DNA of 64,000 nt from Jingyaoa shaoxingensis (lineage in GTDB: Bacteria; Bacillota; Clostridia; Lachnospirales; Lachnospiraceae): the NCBI RefSeq assembly GCF_014385005.1, contig NZ_JACRSZ010000004.1, positions 1 to 64,000 on the forward strand, given 5' to 3'. Below, in pieces: positions 1-9,381 of this stretch. Numbering within the stretch: position 1 is the stretch's first letter; every line of letters begins with the position of its first letter. The notes below the pieces were generated by a model that was not told where the DNA came from, did not search any database, and worked only from the letters and a program-made list of their open reading frames with translations. The translations under genes and the position numbers were made by a program.

Positions 1-224
<224 letters not shown>

Positions 225-413
225 TGTTTGATTCCGGGATCAAAATTAACGTCTAGCTAATTTTTGCTAATTGAACTGCTAATGTTCAATTAGATATCCC
301 TTTTACTGTTTTATAAGGTCAGTTCCTTGAATTAACTTTTAGAATCTTTCAAGGTTGTTTCACTGTTCAATTATCAAGGTTCTTGCTGTTCTCTCTCACG
401 AATCAGCTTCATT

Positions 414-442
414 ATTTTACCAAAGCTTTTTTCATTTGTCAA
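414..442 (-). promoter_or_regulatory. rRNA operon promoter, proximal
   Basis: On the minus strand a perfect -35 TTGACA (437-442), a 17-bp spacer and a -10 TAAAAT (414-419) point into the 16S gene. The transcript would carry a ~190-nt leader containing a perfect 10-bp hairpin (CTAATTGAAC / GTTCAATTAG, 267-293), typical of processed rRNA leaders. No coding sequence is convincing between 225 and 605. Confidence 0.85.
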
Positions 443-536
443 GAACTTTTTTTATTTTTTTGAATTTCTTTTTTCAAAGAATTCAAACTGCTTTGCTCTG
501 TTTTCAAGAAGTTTTGTTCTCTCAAACAGCTTGTTT

Positions 537-565
537 ATAATAGCATTCTATTTTCACTTTGTCAA
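537..565 (-). promoter_or_regulatory. rRNA operon promoter, distal, with A-tract upstream
   Basis: A second consensus sigma-A promoter on the minus strand: -35 TTGACA (560-565), 17-bp spacer, -10 TATTAT (537-542). Immediately upstream (566-600) the minus strand is a run of A-tracts, as in rRNA UP elements. Two tandem strong promoters are the normal arrangement for a Firmicutes rrn operon. Confidence 0.8.
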
Positions 566-605
566 CAGCTTTTTTGATTTTTTTTATTTTTTTCTATCAG
601 AGTTT

Positions 606-1388
606 TCACTTCATCTGAAGCAGCTTCAGGAATACATTTCCATTATAGATCTGACTGAGCAATATGCTCTTTTCGATCATCTCCATAAGCTGTTTTCCAA
701 TTGCTGTGCTTGCAATTACTGTAATTGCAAGAAATATAATCCAGACAATCACCAGCGCCTGACCTGCGCCCAGAACCAGCCCAAGCATCTGATTCACGCC
801 ATGAATAATTGGAAGATTGGCAATCACATCCAATGTCATTACTGCCAGCCAGATAAAGCTTGCCACTATAATCCATGTTACAATAAAAGAGATGATATTC
901 ATAATCAGATTAGCCATGAACTTGGGCACGTAATCATTAAAGCTGTTCACGGCCAGTTCTTTATAAGTTTTTTCTGTGTTATTACGAATCAGCAGATTTT
1001 TGAGAACATTTGGCAACGGAAGTTCCTCAATTGCACTTTTCTGTATCTGACTGCTAATTGTACCTGCCGCATTTCCGACTGTATCATTGTTCTTTTCTGT
1101 TTTCAGGGTAACATCCCCCTCTTCTGTCTCTGTTCCGGCTTCTGTTACATTCTCATTTACTTCATCCTGTGTTACTGTAAAGGACTCCTGACATTTTTCC
1201 ATAACATATGTGTACACCGGAGTCTGTTCCTGCAGAAACTGAGATACATATGGTGTCACAAAGGATACCAGCGCCAGAGACGCAACAAGAGATATCACAG
1301 AAGCCAGACTCTTTATCAATCCTCTTCGATATCCTCTTATCATAAACAATAAAAATATTATAATTACAATTCCTGTCAAAATATTCAT
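606..1388 (-). CDS. CvpA family membrane protein
   Basis: A 260-residue integral membrane protein of the CvpA (colicin V production) type. It has an N-terminal hydrophobic segment followed by the basic motif RGYRRGLIKS, then a second membrane segment. A polar extracytoplasmic loop (about residues 55-140, rich in Glu/Thr/Asn) follows, and then two long hydrophobic segments in the C-terminal half. CvpA-like proteins in Firmicutes are associated with the cell envelope, but their biochemical role is not settled. The gene is last in a leftward operon with the DUF5711 and LysM proteins (7-nt gap upstream). The polar loop is longer than in compact CvpA proteins, so family membership is likely but the exact role is open. 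Confidence 0.8.
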   Translation of the reverse strand: MNILTGIVIIIFLLFMIRGYRRGLIKSLASVISLVASLALVSFVTPYVSQFLQEQTPVYTYVMEKCQESFTVTQDEVNENVTEAGTETEEGDVTLKTEKNNDTVGNAAGTISSQIQKSAIEELPLPNVLKNLLIRNNTEKTYKELAVNSFNDYVPKFMANLIMNIISFIVTWIIVASFIWLAVMTLDVIANLPIIHGVNQMLGLVLGAGQALVIVWIIFLAITVIASTAIGKQLMEMIEKSILLSQIYNGNVFLKLLQMK

Positions 1389-1395
1389 ACTGTAC

Positions 1396-2739
1396 CTATC
1401 CGATCTTTATAATATCTACGCTGTCCGGAGTGATAATCATGTATTTCCCCAGTCCCTCTGCCGGTATTACCTCTGAAATCTGTTTATCATATGCTGCAGA
1501 ATATTTTAATTTGCCGGCTGTTGTATAAATCATGGTTTCTGAACTGTTGTACAAAAATACTTCTTCTCCATGAATCTTTACTTCTGAATATTCCATATCA
1601 AAATATGTCTGGAAACATTTTGTCCCATTTTTCCGATACAGTTCCATCTTATACCTATGGGTCTGTTCTTCCTCATCGCTCTCTGTAATGATGCCAAAGT
1701 AATCATCATCATAAAATGTACTGACAATTTCCTGCCCTACAGCGATATTCTTCTTTTCCTCCGGTACATGTTTTCCGCTAAAAACAGTCACGCCGTCATC
1801 TCTGAAGGCTACCGCATAGTCTCCTCCCAGAAACTGTACCTGAGGGATAACACTGTTCTCATACTCCACTTCTTTCACCAGATTGTTTTCCTGATCTTTT
1901 CCCACAGAAGAGAAATTGTAAAAATCAACTTTAAAATTCAGCATCTGATTCTGAATTCCTGCAAAGGATACTGCCATCTTCAGTCCATCGGAGGAAATAT
2001 CCATATCCAGCGGATATCCTGCTTTACCAATGGATGTCTTGTTCTTTACAATAATATTCCCCTGTGAATCATATACATTGATCCAGGTAACATCACCATC
2101 TTCCAAAACTGCAGCCACTACTCCCTGCTTTGCCACTCTAATTTTGGTCAGCGTATATTCTACTTTGAAGTTCCCTACAAGGCCATTTTCATTAAAAATA
2201 TAGACCTCATTGCCTCTCTGGTCAGCAACTGCCACAGTGGTTCCGCAGATATCCAGAATTGGATTCTGCATGGTAAATGTTGTATTCCACTGTACCTCAT
2301 TGGACTTGTTCACACATGTCACACCGTTTGGGTTACATTTTAGTATACATCCCTTTTTCAGAAATACATATTGCGTAGCATTATCATCGGAACGTTCCTC
2401 ACCGGAAACCAGTGTATAATGCCGATATACCTTTACATGATGATATACCCCATATCCCACAGATGCCACCAGTACAATAGTCAGGATCACTGCCGTTCTG
2501 ATCCTGACTTTATTCTTATGCAGACGAAGCTTAGACGACAGATCCAGCATTTCATCACTCTGCATATTCTGATCCGCTTTCTTTTTATACAGTTCTTTGA
2601 TATTTACTGCTTTTCCAAAGACAGCCGATCTCAGATTCCCAAGTGCATCCTGGAAAGAAAATTTACGTTCAGAATGTATCGGTTTTACTTTTTCTGCGTC
2701 TGTCTCTTTTTCTTTTTTTAATTTATTTAAAAAATTCAT
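1396..2739 (-). CDS. DUF5711 family single-pass membrane protein
   Basis: A 447-residue protein with a ~75-residue cytoplasmic N-terminus rich in Lys/Asp/Glu and one transmembrane helix (about residues 80-100, TAVILTIVLVASVGYGVYHH). The rest is a large extracytoplasmic domain made of repeating short beta-strand segments with WD/PQQ-propeller character (for example VFLKKGCILKCNPNG and VAVADQRGNEVYIFNENG). This matches DUF5711, a family found mostly in Lachnospiraceae and of unknown function. The start follows GAGGAACAAGAG. Its position between a LysM protein and a CvpA-like protein suggests a cell-envelope job. The propeller-like fold is an inference from strand periodicity, not proven. Confidence 0.8.
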   Translation of the reverse strand: MNFLNKLKKEKETDAEKVKPIHSERKFSFQDALGNLRSAVFGKAVNIKELYKKKADQNMQSDEMLDLSSKLRLHKNKVRIRTAVILTIVLVASVGYGVYHHVKVYRHYTLVSGEERSDDNATQYVFLKKGCILKCNPNGVTCVNKSNEVQWNTTFTMQNPILDICGTTVAVADQRGNEVYIFNENGLVGNFKVEYTLTKIRVAKQGVVAAVLEDGDVTWINVYDSQGNIIVKNKTSIGKAGYPLDMDISSDGLKMAVSFAGIQNQMLNFKVDFYNFSSVGKDQENNLVKEVEYENSVIPQVQFLGGDYAVAFRDDGVTVFSGKHVPEEKKNIAVGQEIVSTFYDDDYFGIITESDEEEQTHRYKMELYRKNGTKCFQTYFDMEYSEVKIHGEEVFLYNSSETMIYTTAGKLKYSAAYDKQISEVIPAEGLGKYMIITPDSVDIIKIG

Positions 2740-2793
2740 CTCTTGTTCCTCATTCAGACATCATTATTCTTCATCATAACATGCCAGAAAATA

Positions 2794-3972
2794 TTATGGA
2801 AGAAGAATTTTCTGCCCTGGCAGGATCGGATCTTCGTCGGTAATGCCATTCAGACTGCAGATCTCCTGCACTTTTTCTGTCGTTCCATAATACATCTGGC
2901 TGATTCCTGCCAGAGTATCTCCCATCTTCACAGTATAAGATGCCCGCGCTGTCACATTCCCTATGGTGTTTTGTGCATCCTGCGATTCTGTCTCTGCTGC
3001 TGTTTCCTTTTCTGATACTGCTTCTGTCTCAGGCTCTGTTTTTTCCTGCTCTGTCTGATTCCAAAATGTAGCTCCTGTAAAAGTCTCTTCTTCCACTGTT
3101 ATATCTTCCAGAGAAACGGTTTCTGTCTCTTCTGTCACATCTTTTATATGAGAGATCACCTCTTCTGCTGATTCTGGCTGATCCGTCACATACTCTTTCT
3201 GGCTGTCTACGTGATTGGACAGAATTGCCAGACTCTGTTCCACCTGCTTCATCCGGTCATAACTGTATATAATAGTAACTCCCAGCGCAAGTATGGTCAT
3301 AACCAGAAAACCGCTGGCTATGTAGCTCAGCCAGCCATTCTTTTTCTCCTCTTCTGTTTCTTTTTCTGTCTTTTTCAGCTTCACCAGTTCCCTGAATCGA
3401 TGAATGGCATCATCCTTGTTTTCCGCTCCTTTTTCCCGGGATTTTCCTATATTCTTCTCAATCAGCCTGTTCTGCATTGGCAGATTCTTCTCATAATAGA
3501 TCTGATATCCCGGCTGTTCTGTCAGCATCTCGTCTTCCATAAAAAACGCATTCAATTCTTCTTCCAGTGGATCTGATACCAGCAATACCTGATTTTCTTC
3601 TGCAAAATACTGGCGGTAAGTATCTAATACCTCCTGATTATAGATCACCGGCCCTTCCTTCGAGGAAAGGAACCAGCCCATAATCTTGCGTATGCCAAAT
3701 TCCATCTCGATCTTTTTCTCAAATTCCTCCCTCTGTTTCTCATCCATATGGTAGTCTTCCACCTCTACTGCTCCATCTATAAAAATATAGGGATACAGGT
3801 TCTGTTCTTTTACCGTACCGATCAGGATCGCTCTGGCCACATCCTTCTCATTTGCCAGCCGGTTTAAGTATGTCACAACATAGTCTTCTACATAGAGTCT
3901 TTTTTCTCCGATTTCTTCTCCTATCTGCCTCGTATTCTTGGGCAGTTTCCATTCTTTTTCTGTTTCTGACAT
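2794..3972 (-). CDS. LysM-domain membrane protein
   Basis: A 392-residue type II membrane protein. The first ~215 residues are a charged, apparently cytoplasmic domain of unknown family. A single transmembrane helix follows (WLSYIASGFLVMTILALGVT). After it come a coiled-coil/Thr-Glu-rich stalk (to about residue 340) and a C-terminal LysM domain (YTVKMGDTLAGISQMYYG ... LPGQKILLP), which in other proteins binds peptidoglycan GlcNAc. The ATG at 3972 is preferred: the GTG four codons upstream overlaps the AAGGAG ribosome-binding site itself. It is the first gene of the operon with DUF5711 and CvpA-like genes. No catalytic domain is visible, so it may be a wall-anchoring or sensing protein. Confidence 0.82.
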   Translation of the reverse strand: MSETEKEWKLPKNTRQIGEEIGEKRLYVEDYVVTYLNRLANEKDVARAILIGTVKEQNLYPYIFIDGAVEVEDYHMDEKQREEFEKKIEMEFGIRKIMGWFLSSKEGPVIYNQEVLDTYRQYFAEENQVLLVSDPLEEELNAFFMEDEMLTEQPGYQIYYEKNLPMQNRLIEKNIGKSREKGAENKDDAIHRFRELVKLKKTEKETEEEKKNGWLSYIASGFLVMTILALGVTIIYSYDRMKQVEQSLAILSNHVDSQKEYVTDQPESAEEVISHIKDVTEETETVSLEDITVEEETFTGATFWNQTEQEKTEPETEAVSEKETAAETESQDAQNTIGNVTARASYTVKMGDTLAGISQMYYGTTEKVQEICSLNGITDEDPILPGQKILLP

Positions 3973-4134
3973 ATCTGTGCTCACTCCTTTTTGGATTCAG
4001 AGTAGCATTTTTTCTGCGCAAATTTTATCAAAATGTTTTGCAAAATAACAGATTTTCGTCGACAAATTCTGTCGTATACTTTTCCGTTTTCTGGATAGAC
4101 TGTACAAAAAAACAGTGATTCAGAAAGGATTTTT

Positions 4135-4695
4135 ATGAGCATATCCTTATCCTCTAAAACACGTTATATTGATGGTCACTCTGATCTCGCTCCTTATCTT
4201 CTGTCCAGACAGCTTACACAGCTTCTGGGAGCATGCTGCCCGGATGCTTCTGCGCCGGTATTCGTCTGCATCGGAACAGATCTGGTAACCGGTGACAGCC
4301 TCGGTCCTATGGTAGGCAGTGTTCTTCGCTGTTCTCCCGATTTTCCCTACACAGTCTATGGGACACTTTCACGCCCGGTTCATGCCGTGAACCTGTCAGA
4401 CACCATGGCCGAAATTGCCAGCCGTCACCCTGGCAGTCCGGTGATTGCCATTGACGCTTCTCTGGGAACCAAAAAACATCTTCATTATATAACAATAGCT
4501 CCTGGAGCGCTTTCTCCCGGAGCCGGTGTGAATAAATTCCTTGGGACGGTAGGTGATATCTCTATCACAGGTATTATTAATATATCCGGAGAATACGCAC
4601 ACATGATTCTCCAGTCCACCCGTCCTTCTACCGTCATGAATATGGCACAGTGTATTGCCAAAGGAATCCTTCTGGCATGCTGCCAAATGTCATAA
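4135..4695 (+). CDS. yyaC: Spore protease YyaC family protein
   Basis: A 186-residue homologue of Bacillus subtilis YyaC, related in fold to the GPR spore protease and hydrogenase maturation proteases. The family signature is clear: FVCIGTDLVTGDSLGPMVGSVL (split here by position, about residues 43-64), the central AIDASLG segment, and a C-terminal region of hydrophobic strands with GVNKFLGTVGDISITGI. The first ~40 residues are poorly conserved. The ATG follows AAAGGATTTTT. It is a monocistronic gene convergent with the transketolase genes, facing a hairpin terminator. YyaC genes are confined to endospore formers, so this supports a sporulating lineage. The peptidase activity itself is predicted, not shown. 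Confidence 0.88.
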   Translation: MSISLSSKTRYIDGHSDLAPYLLSRQLTQLLGACCPDASAPVFVCIGTDLVTGDSLGPMVGSVLRCSPDFPYTVYGTLSRPVHAVNLSDTMAEIASRHPGSPVIAIDASLGTKKHLHYITIAPGALSPGAGVNKFLGTVGDISITGIINISGEYAHMILQSTRPSTVMNMAQCIAKGILLACCQMS

Positions 4696-4698
4696 CGT

Positions 4699-4727
4699 TA
4701 AAAAGTGCGCGGATCTCTCCGCGCACT
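4699..4727 (-). terminator. Terminator of the split transketolase operon
   Basis: A perfect 10-bp stem AGTGCGCGGA / TCCGCGCACT with a 4-nt loop. On the minus strand it is followed by TTTTTAACG, giving an intrinsic terminator for the transketolase genes. On the plus strand it would also form downstream of yyaC, but without a T-run. Confidence 0.85.
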
Positions 4728-4735
4728 GTAATATC

Positions 4736-5674
4736 TTAAAGAAAAGCTTTGATTTTATTGTAGATACCTTCTGCATCCAGACCATATTTGTGAAGCAGAT
4801 CTTTTGCAGGACCTGATTCTCCAAATACATCATTGATACCGATTCTCAGCATCTGTGTTGGTGCTTTTTCGCAGAGGCATTCTGCTACTGCTCCGCCCAG
4901 TCCACCGATTACGGAATGTTCTTCTACTGTTACGACTTTTCCGGTCTTCTTAGCTGATGCTACAACCAGATCTTCATCCAGTGGTTTGATTGTGTGGATA
5001 TTGATCACTTCAGCATCCACTCCGTCTTTTTCCAACATCTCTGCCGCTTCCAGACACTCTGCTACAGGAAGTCCTGTTGCAATAATCGTAAGGTCTTTGC
5101 CCTCTTTTAAGGTAACACCCTTGCCGATCTCGAACTTATAATCTGGTCTGTCGTTGATTACAGGCACTGCAAGACGTCCAAAACGCAGGTAAACCGGTCC
5201 TTCGTATTCTACTGCTGCTTTTACGGCTGCCTTTGCTTCTACATCATCAGACGGACAGATCACTGTCATACCAGGGATGGTTCTCATCAGTGCGATATCT
5301 TCGTTGCACTGGTGGGTAGCACCATCTTCACCTACAGAGATACCTGCATGTGTCGCGCCGATCTTTACATTCAGATGCGGATATCCGATGGAGTTACGGA
5401 TCTGTTCGAAGTTACGTCCTGCTGCAAACATAGCAAAGGAGCTGATGAACGGGATCTTTCCGGTGGTGGCAATACCTGCTGCGATACCGGTCATGTTACA
5501 TTCTGCAATACCACAGTCGAAATGACGTTCCGGAAATGCTTTTTTGAATACACCTGTCTTGGTAGCTGCTGCAAGGTCTGCATCCAGTACTACTACATTC
5601 GGATTCTCTTTTCCAACTTCTACGAGAGCGTTACCGTAACTTTCTCTGGTTGCGATCTTCTTTACTTCTGACAT
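4736..5674 (-). CDS. Transketolase, C-terminal subunit (housekeeping copy)
   Basis: A 312-residue C-terminal half of a split transketolase: pyrimidine-binding domain plus transketolase C domain. With the N-terminal subunit it transfers two-carbon ketol units between pentose- and glycolysis-phosphates using thiamine diphosphate. The catalytic glutamate motif GIAECNM sits at about residue 57. The substrate-contact motif YLRFGRLAVP and the C-terminal motif VTVEEHSVIGGLGGAV are present. Its start overlaps the end of the N-terminal subunit gene by 13 nt, so translation is coupled. This pair stands alone, unlike the second split pair at 37.9-39.8 kb, which lies in a catabolic operon. I read it as the general pentose-phosphate enzyme, by inference from context. 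Confidence 0.92.
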   Translation of the reverse strand: MSEVKKIATRESYGNALVEVGKENPNVVVLDADLAAATKTGVFKKAFPERHFDCGIAECNMTGIAAGIATTGKIPFISSFAMFAAGRNFEQIRNSIGYPHLNVKIGATHAGISVGEDGATHQCNEDIALMRTIPGMTVICPSDDVEAKAAVKAAVEYEGPVYLRFGRLAVPVINDRPDYKFEIGKGVTLKEGKDLTIIATGLPVAECLEAAEMLEKDGVDAEVINIHTIKPLDEDLVVASAKKTGKVVTVEEHSVIGGLGGAVAECLCEKAPTQMLRIGINDVFGESGPAKDLLHKYGLDAEGIYNKIKAFL

Positions 5675-6501
5675 AATGCTTCACCTGCTTTCTCTAATTC
5701 TGCCATAGCGATTGCGTATTCTTCATCATTCGGAGCTTTTCCGTGCCATCCTACCTGGCCTTCCATGTAGGAAACCCCTTTTCCTTTTACAGTCTTGGCA
5801 ATAATAGCTGTCGGCATACCCTTTGTCGCTTTTGCTTCATCAAATGCAGCTTTTAACTGATCGAAGTCATTACCATCTTCTACGTTAATTACATGGAAAT
5901 TGAATGCTTCAAACTTCTTGTCGATCGGGTATGGAGTATTTACTTCTGCAACCGGTCCGTCAATCTGTAAGCCGTTGTTGTCTACGATAACAACCAGGTT
6001 GTCCAGCTTCTTGGCACCTGCGAACATAGCTGCTTCCCATACCTGTCCTTCCTGGATCTCTCCATCTCCAAGGAGTGTATAAGTTCTGTAGCTGTCACCA
6101 CTGATCTTTGCAGATAATGCCATACCAACTGCTGCTGAGATACCCTGTCCCAGTGATCCGCTGGACATATCAATTCCAGGAGTATGCTGCATACATGGAT
6201 GTCCCTGAAGATGAGAACCAATCTTACGTAAAGTCTTCAGATCTTCTACCGGGAAATATCCTCTTTGTGCCAGAGCAGAATACAGACCTGGTGCTGTATG
6301 TCCCTTAGATAATACAAATCTGTCTCTGTCAGCCTTCTTCGGGTCTTTCGGATCCACATTCATCTCTTCGAAATATAAATATGTAAATATTTCTGTTGCA
6401 GACAGGGATCCGCCCGGATGACCTGCTTTTGCACTGTGAACTGCCGTGACGATACCTTTACGGATCTCATTAGCAGTTTTTTGTAACTCTAATTTGTTCA
6501 T
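5662..6501 (-). CDS. Transketolase, N-terminal subunit (housekeeping copy)
   Basis: A 279-residue thiamine-diphosphate-binding half of transketolase. The TPP signature GDGEIQEGQVWEAA through IVDNNGLQIDG (GDG...NN) is complete, and SAKAGHPGGSLSATEI plus FVLSKGHTAPGLYSAL are the conserved N-terminal motifs. I place the start at the ATG at 6501, giving MNKLELQ. The ATG 12 nt upstream overlaps the GGAGGG sequence that is correctly spaced (6 nt) to serve 6501. The pair works as an alpha2beta2 enzyme in the families known. A copy of the short intergenic repeat family (6530-6556) lies just upstream. Confidence 0.92.
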   Translation of the reverse strand: MNKLELQKTANEIRKGIVTAVHSAKAGHPGGSLSATEIFTYLYFEEMNVDPKDPKKADRDRFVLSKGHTAPGLYSALAQRGYFPVEDLKTLRKIGSHLQGHPCMQHTPGIDMSSGSLGQGISAAVGMALSAKISGDSYRTYTLLGDGEIQEGQVWEAAMFAGAKKLDNLVVIVDNNGLQIDGPVAEVNTPYPIDKKFEAFNFHVINVEDGNDFDQLKAAFDEAKATKGMPTAIIAKTVKGKGVSYMEGQVGWHGKAPNDEEYAIAMAELEKAGEALCQK

Positions 6502-6529
6502 GATGCCCTCCATATTTCTTTATTTGTGC

Positions 6530-6556
6530 GTATCTGTTCAATATCTTCACAGATAC
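6530..6556. repeat. Short palindromic intergenic repeat, copy 1
   Basis: A 27-bp imperfect palindrome with termini GTATCTGT and ACAGATAC and an internal CTGTTCA...CTTCAC. Near-identical copies are at 20196, 24463, 36475 and 53713. It lies between the transketolase N-subunit start and recR. Confidence 0.75.
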
Positions 6557-6643
6557 ATCCGTCTTTTAGTATACCACACTTTAATGCATTACCTCAAGGT
6601 GTGATTGTCCTCAGAAAAAAACATTTTTGCATATCTCATCCGG

Positions 6644-7240
6644 CTACAGTTCCACTCTTCCTTCCAGTGCACGCAGAAGTGTAACCTGGTCGATATATTC
6701 CAGATCACCGCCCACCGGCACACCACTGGCTATTCTGCTGACTTTGATACCGGTTGGCTTAATCAGTTTGCTGATATACATAGCCGTAGTCTCCCCTTCC
6801 AGGCTGGAATTCGTGGCAATAATCACTTCTTTGACATCTCCCTGCAGACGCTGGATCAGTTCTTTTAGCTTGATATCATTCGGTCCGATTCCCAGCATCG
6901 GAGATATGGCTCCGTGCAGTACATGATAAACTCCATCGTATTTTCCTGTTTTCTCATAAGCCGCCAGATCTCTGGTATTCTCTACTACCATAATGGTAGA
7001 CGCATCCCGCTCAGGATTGCTGCAGATTGGGCATAATTCGCTGTCTGTCAGTGTATAACACTGCTTACAGTATCTCACATGTTCTTTTGCCTCTATAATG
7101 GCATCTGACAGACTTTTTACCTCCTCAATCGGACGGTTGATAATATGAAAAGCCAGTCTCTGTGCGGACTTCGGTCCGATACCGGGCAGCTTAGAAAATT
7201 CTTCAATCAGTCTGCTGATTTGACTGCTATAGTAATCCAT
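6644..7240 (-). CDS. recR: Recombination protein RecR
   Basis: A 198-residue RecR of standard length. It has an N-terminal helix-hairpin-helix region ([24 protein letters not shown]), a C4 zinc finger ([16 protein letters not shown]), a Toprim domain ([17 protein letters not shown]...) and the C-terminal family motif [18 protein letters not shown]. RecR loads RecA with RecO (and RecF) at gaps during recombinational repair in the cytoplasm. The start codon overlaps the ybaB stop (TAATGG), and the dnaX-ybaB-recR order is the classic Firmicutes arrangement, probably one transcript. Confidence 0.97.
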   Translation of the reverse strand: MDYYSSQISRLIEEFSKLPGIGPKSAQRLAFHIINRPIEEVKSLSDAIIEAKEHVRYCKQCYTLTDSELCPICSNPERDASTIMVVENTRDLAAYEKTGKYDGVYHVLHGAISPMLGIGPNDIKLKELIQRLQGDVKEVIIATNSSLEGETTAMYISKLIKPTGIKVSRIASGVPVGGDLEYIDQVTLLRALEGRVEL

Positions 7241-7584
7241 TAGAACGGGAATCCTCCGCCAAGTCCACCTGTGAGTTTGGACATCACTGCACTGGACTCT
7301 TCTTCAACTTTACGAAGTGCTTCATTGGTAGCTGCCACAATCAGGTCTTCCAGCATCTCGATATCATCCGGATCTACCACTTCTTCTTTCAGTGTTACCT
7401 TTGTCACTTCTCTTTTACCGCTGACTGTTACTTCTACAGCTCCACCGCCTGCCGCTGCGGTGAACTCTTTTTCCTCAAGCTGCTTCTGGTTCTCTTCCAT
7501 CTGCTTCTGCATTCTCTGTGCCTGCTTCATCAGATTATTCATGTTTCCCGGCATTCCTCCAGGGAATCCTCCTCTTTTTGCCAT
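7240..7584 (-). CDS. ybaB: YbaB/EbfC family nucleoid-associated protein
   Basis: A 114-residue small DNA-binding protein. A Met/Gly/Pro-rich N-terminus is followed by a long helix ([20 protein letters not shown]). Then comes the conserved [26 protein letters not shown] beta segment (shown here in part by position, residues ~40-65) and the C-terminal helix [19 protein letters not shown]. YbaB dimers bind DNA broadly and are usually co-transcribed with dnaX and recR, as here (13 nt after dnaX, 1-nt overlap with recR). Confidence 0.95.
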   Translation of the reverse strand: MAKRGGFPGGMPGNMNNLMKQAQRMQKQMEENQKQLEEKEFTAAAGGGAVEVTVSGKREVTKVTLKEEVVDPDDIEMLEDLIVAATNEALRKVEEESSAVMSKLTGGLGGGFPF

Positions 7585-7596
7585 ATCCTTTTCCTC

Positions 7597-9261
7597 CTAA
7601 TCTTCAATCTCTATATTGTCAAAATGTACCTGCTGCCGGATCTTCTCTTCTATTGAGACATTTGTGAGTCTCACCTGAGATACCTGTGCCTCCTGCTGCA
7701 GCATCATTTTCACTTCCACTTTTTTGCCGATCTGATCGGCAATCACTCTCTCCAGCAGTTCCTTGGTTGCCGGATCATTCACATAACGTTCTCCCAGAAA
7801 ATCCTGAAAAACCACATAAAGACGCGCATCTTCCCCAGATGCATTATACTGCACTCTGGCGCTGACCAGAACACTTTTCAGCCGTCCACTGGTGGCATTG
7901 ACGATATTCCGCCACTTACTGACTACCTGCTGCAGATCTTCCGGTGCCGCACTTTCTGCCACCATTCCCGTCATTCCTGCCCCCGGCTCTGTCTGATCCG
8001 CATCACCTCCCGCTGATAGCTCCGGAACTTTTCCAGGTTGGAAGTTCTGTTTCTCGCCGCCGGAAGCGGAGCCATAACCGAAATTGTCTGTCCTTACCGC
8101 CACAGTACCTTCCTGTACTATCTGTTCCAGCCGTCGTATCCGGTCCAAAAGCGATGTCTCATCCCGCTCCATCTCCGGTCTGCACAGCTTGATCAGTGCT
8201 ACTTCCAGTGCAATCCGCTTAGACGATTCATACTTAATCTGGCCGGACAATTCCGAAAAGATCCGGATATAACGGATCAGCGTATCTTCCCTGACCATGC
8301 CAGCTTCTTCCTGCAAGAGCTTCAGATTGTCTGATGACACATCCAGCACATCTTCCAGATCATCCGATGCCTTCAAAAGCAGAAGATTACGCATATACCA
8401 GGTGAAATCGGTCACAAACTGTCCCAGTTCACGCCCCTGCATTACCAGTTCTTCCAGCATCTTCAGAAGTTCTGCCACATCATTTTTCAGGATCAGCCGG
8501 AGCATTCTGCTGAAGATCTCTGTGTCTACTGCACCCAGCACATCCAGAACGTTATCATAGGTCAGCTTCTTTCCAAGATAAAAGGCAATACACTGATCCA
8601 TCAGGCTCAGAGCATCTCGCATGGATCCGTCCGCTTTTCTGGCGATATAACGAATTGCTTTTTCCTCTACGTCTACCTGTTCTTCTTTCATTAACTGAGT
8701 CAGCCGGTCCGCTATAGTGAGAATCGAGATTCTCTTAAAATCATACCGCTGACATCTGGATAGAATCGTGATCGGTATCTTATGTGCTTCTGTGGTAGCC
8801 AGAATGAAAATAACATAAGATGGCGGCTCTTCCAGTGTTTTCAACAATGCATTAAATGCACCGATGGAAAGCATATGCACCTCATCGATGATATATACTT
8901 TGTATTTTCCTTCCGTCGGAGAATAGGTAGTCTCCTCCCGGATCTCACGAATGTTGTCCACACCATTATTAGATGCCGCATCAATCTCGATCACATTCAT
9001 GGAACTTCCCGCAGCAATTGCCCTGCAGGTCGCACATTCGTTACAGGGATTGCCGTCTACAGGATGTTCACAGTTCACCGCTTTGGCCAGAATCTTCGCC
9101 ACGGTTGTCTTACCGGTTCCCCTGGTTCCGCAGAACAGATAGGCATGACCGATTCTGTCTGCGTTAATCTGATTTTTTAATGTCTGTACAATGGCATCCT
9201 GCCCCTTTACATCCGCAAATGTATCCGGCCGGAACTTTCGATACAGAGCTGTATATCCCAT
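7597..9261 (-). CDS. dnaX: DNA polymerase III subunit gamma/tau
   Basis: A 554-residue clamp-loader ATPase. Walker A is FCGTRGTGKTTVAKILAKAV and the zinc site is CEHPVDGNPCNECATC. Walker B is IIDEVHMLS, sensor 1 is ATTEAHKIP and the SRC motif is LSRCQRYDF. The AAA+ module and domain III fill about residues 1-370. A low-complexity linker (~370-430) leads to a C-terminal domain that contacts the replicative polymerase. The ATG has GGAGATTGGAAA upstream. The usual SRP RNA neighbour is not in front of dnaX here: the 120-nt gap to the phosphofructokinase gene shows no SRP motif, and the SRP RNA lies at 15.9-16.2 kb instead. Confidence 0.97.
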   Translation of the reverse strand: MGYTALYRKFRPDTFADVKGQDAIVQTLKNQINADRIGHAYLFCGTRGTGKTTVAKILAKAVNCEHPVDGNPCNECATCRAIAAGSSMNVIEIDAASNNGVDNIREIREETTYSPTEGKYKVYIIDEVHMLSIGAFNALLKTLEEPPSYVIFILATTEAHKIPITILSRCQRYDFKRISILTIADRLTQLMKEEQVDVEEKAIRYIARKADGSMRDALSLMDQCIAFYLGKKLTYDNVLDVLGAVDTEIFSRMLRLILKNDVAELLKMLEELVMQGRELGQFVTDFTWYMRNLLLLKASDDLEDVLDVSSDNLKLLQEEAGMVREDTLIRYIRIFSELSGQIKYESSKRIALEVALIKLCRPEMERDETSLLDRIRRLEQIVQEGTVAVRTDNFGYGSASGGEKQNFQPGKVPELSAGGDADQTEPGAGMTGMVAESAAPEDLQQVVSKWRNIVNATSGRLKSVLVSARVQYNASGEDARLYVVFQDFLGERYVNDPATKELLERVIADQIGKKVEVKMMLQQEAQVSQVRLTNVSIEEKIRQQVHFDNIEIED

Positions 9262-9381
9262 TTTCCAATCTCCTGTCAGTTTTCATGTTATCACGGCATC
9301 TGCGTTCCATTTCGATCGCTGCCCGCGTAAAAGATGCGGCCGAATCTGTCTCCAGGCTCTGCCGCTTCTTCTTATTTACTC

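Noticed and set aside
531..1352. 273-codon open frame on the plus strand
   Set aside because: It is antisense to the CvpA-family gene, has a Cys/His-rich composition unlike any family, no ribosome-binding site, and overlaps the rRNA promoters.
9262..9381. SRP RNA expected in front of dnaX
   Set aside because: The gap lacks the conserved GGTCAGG...AGCAGC domain IV motif on either strand. The SRP RNA was found at 15927-16188 instead.
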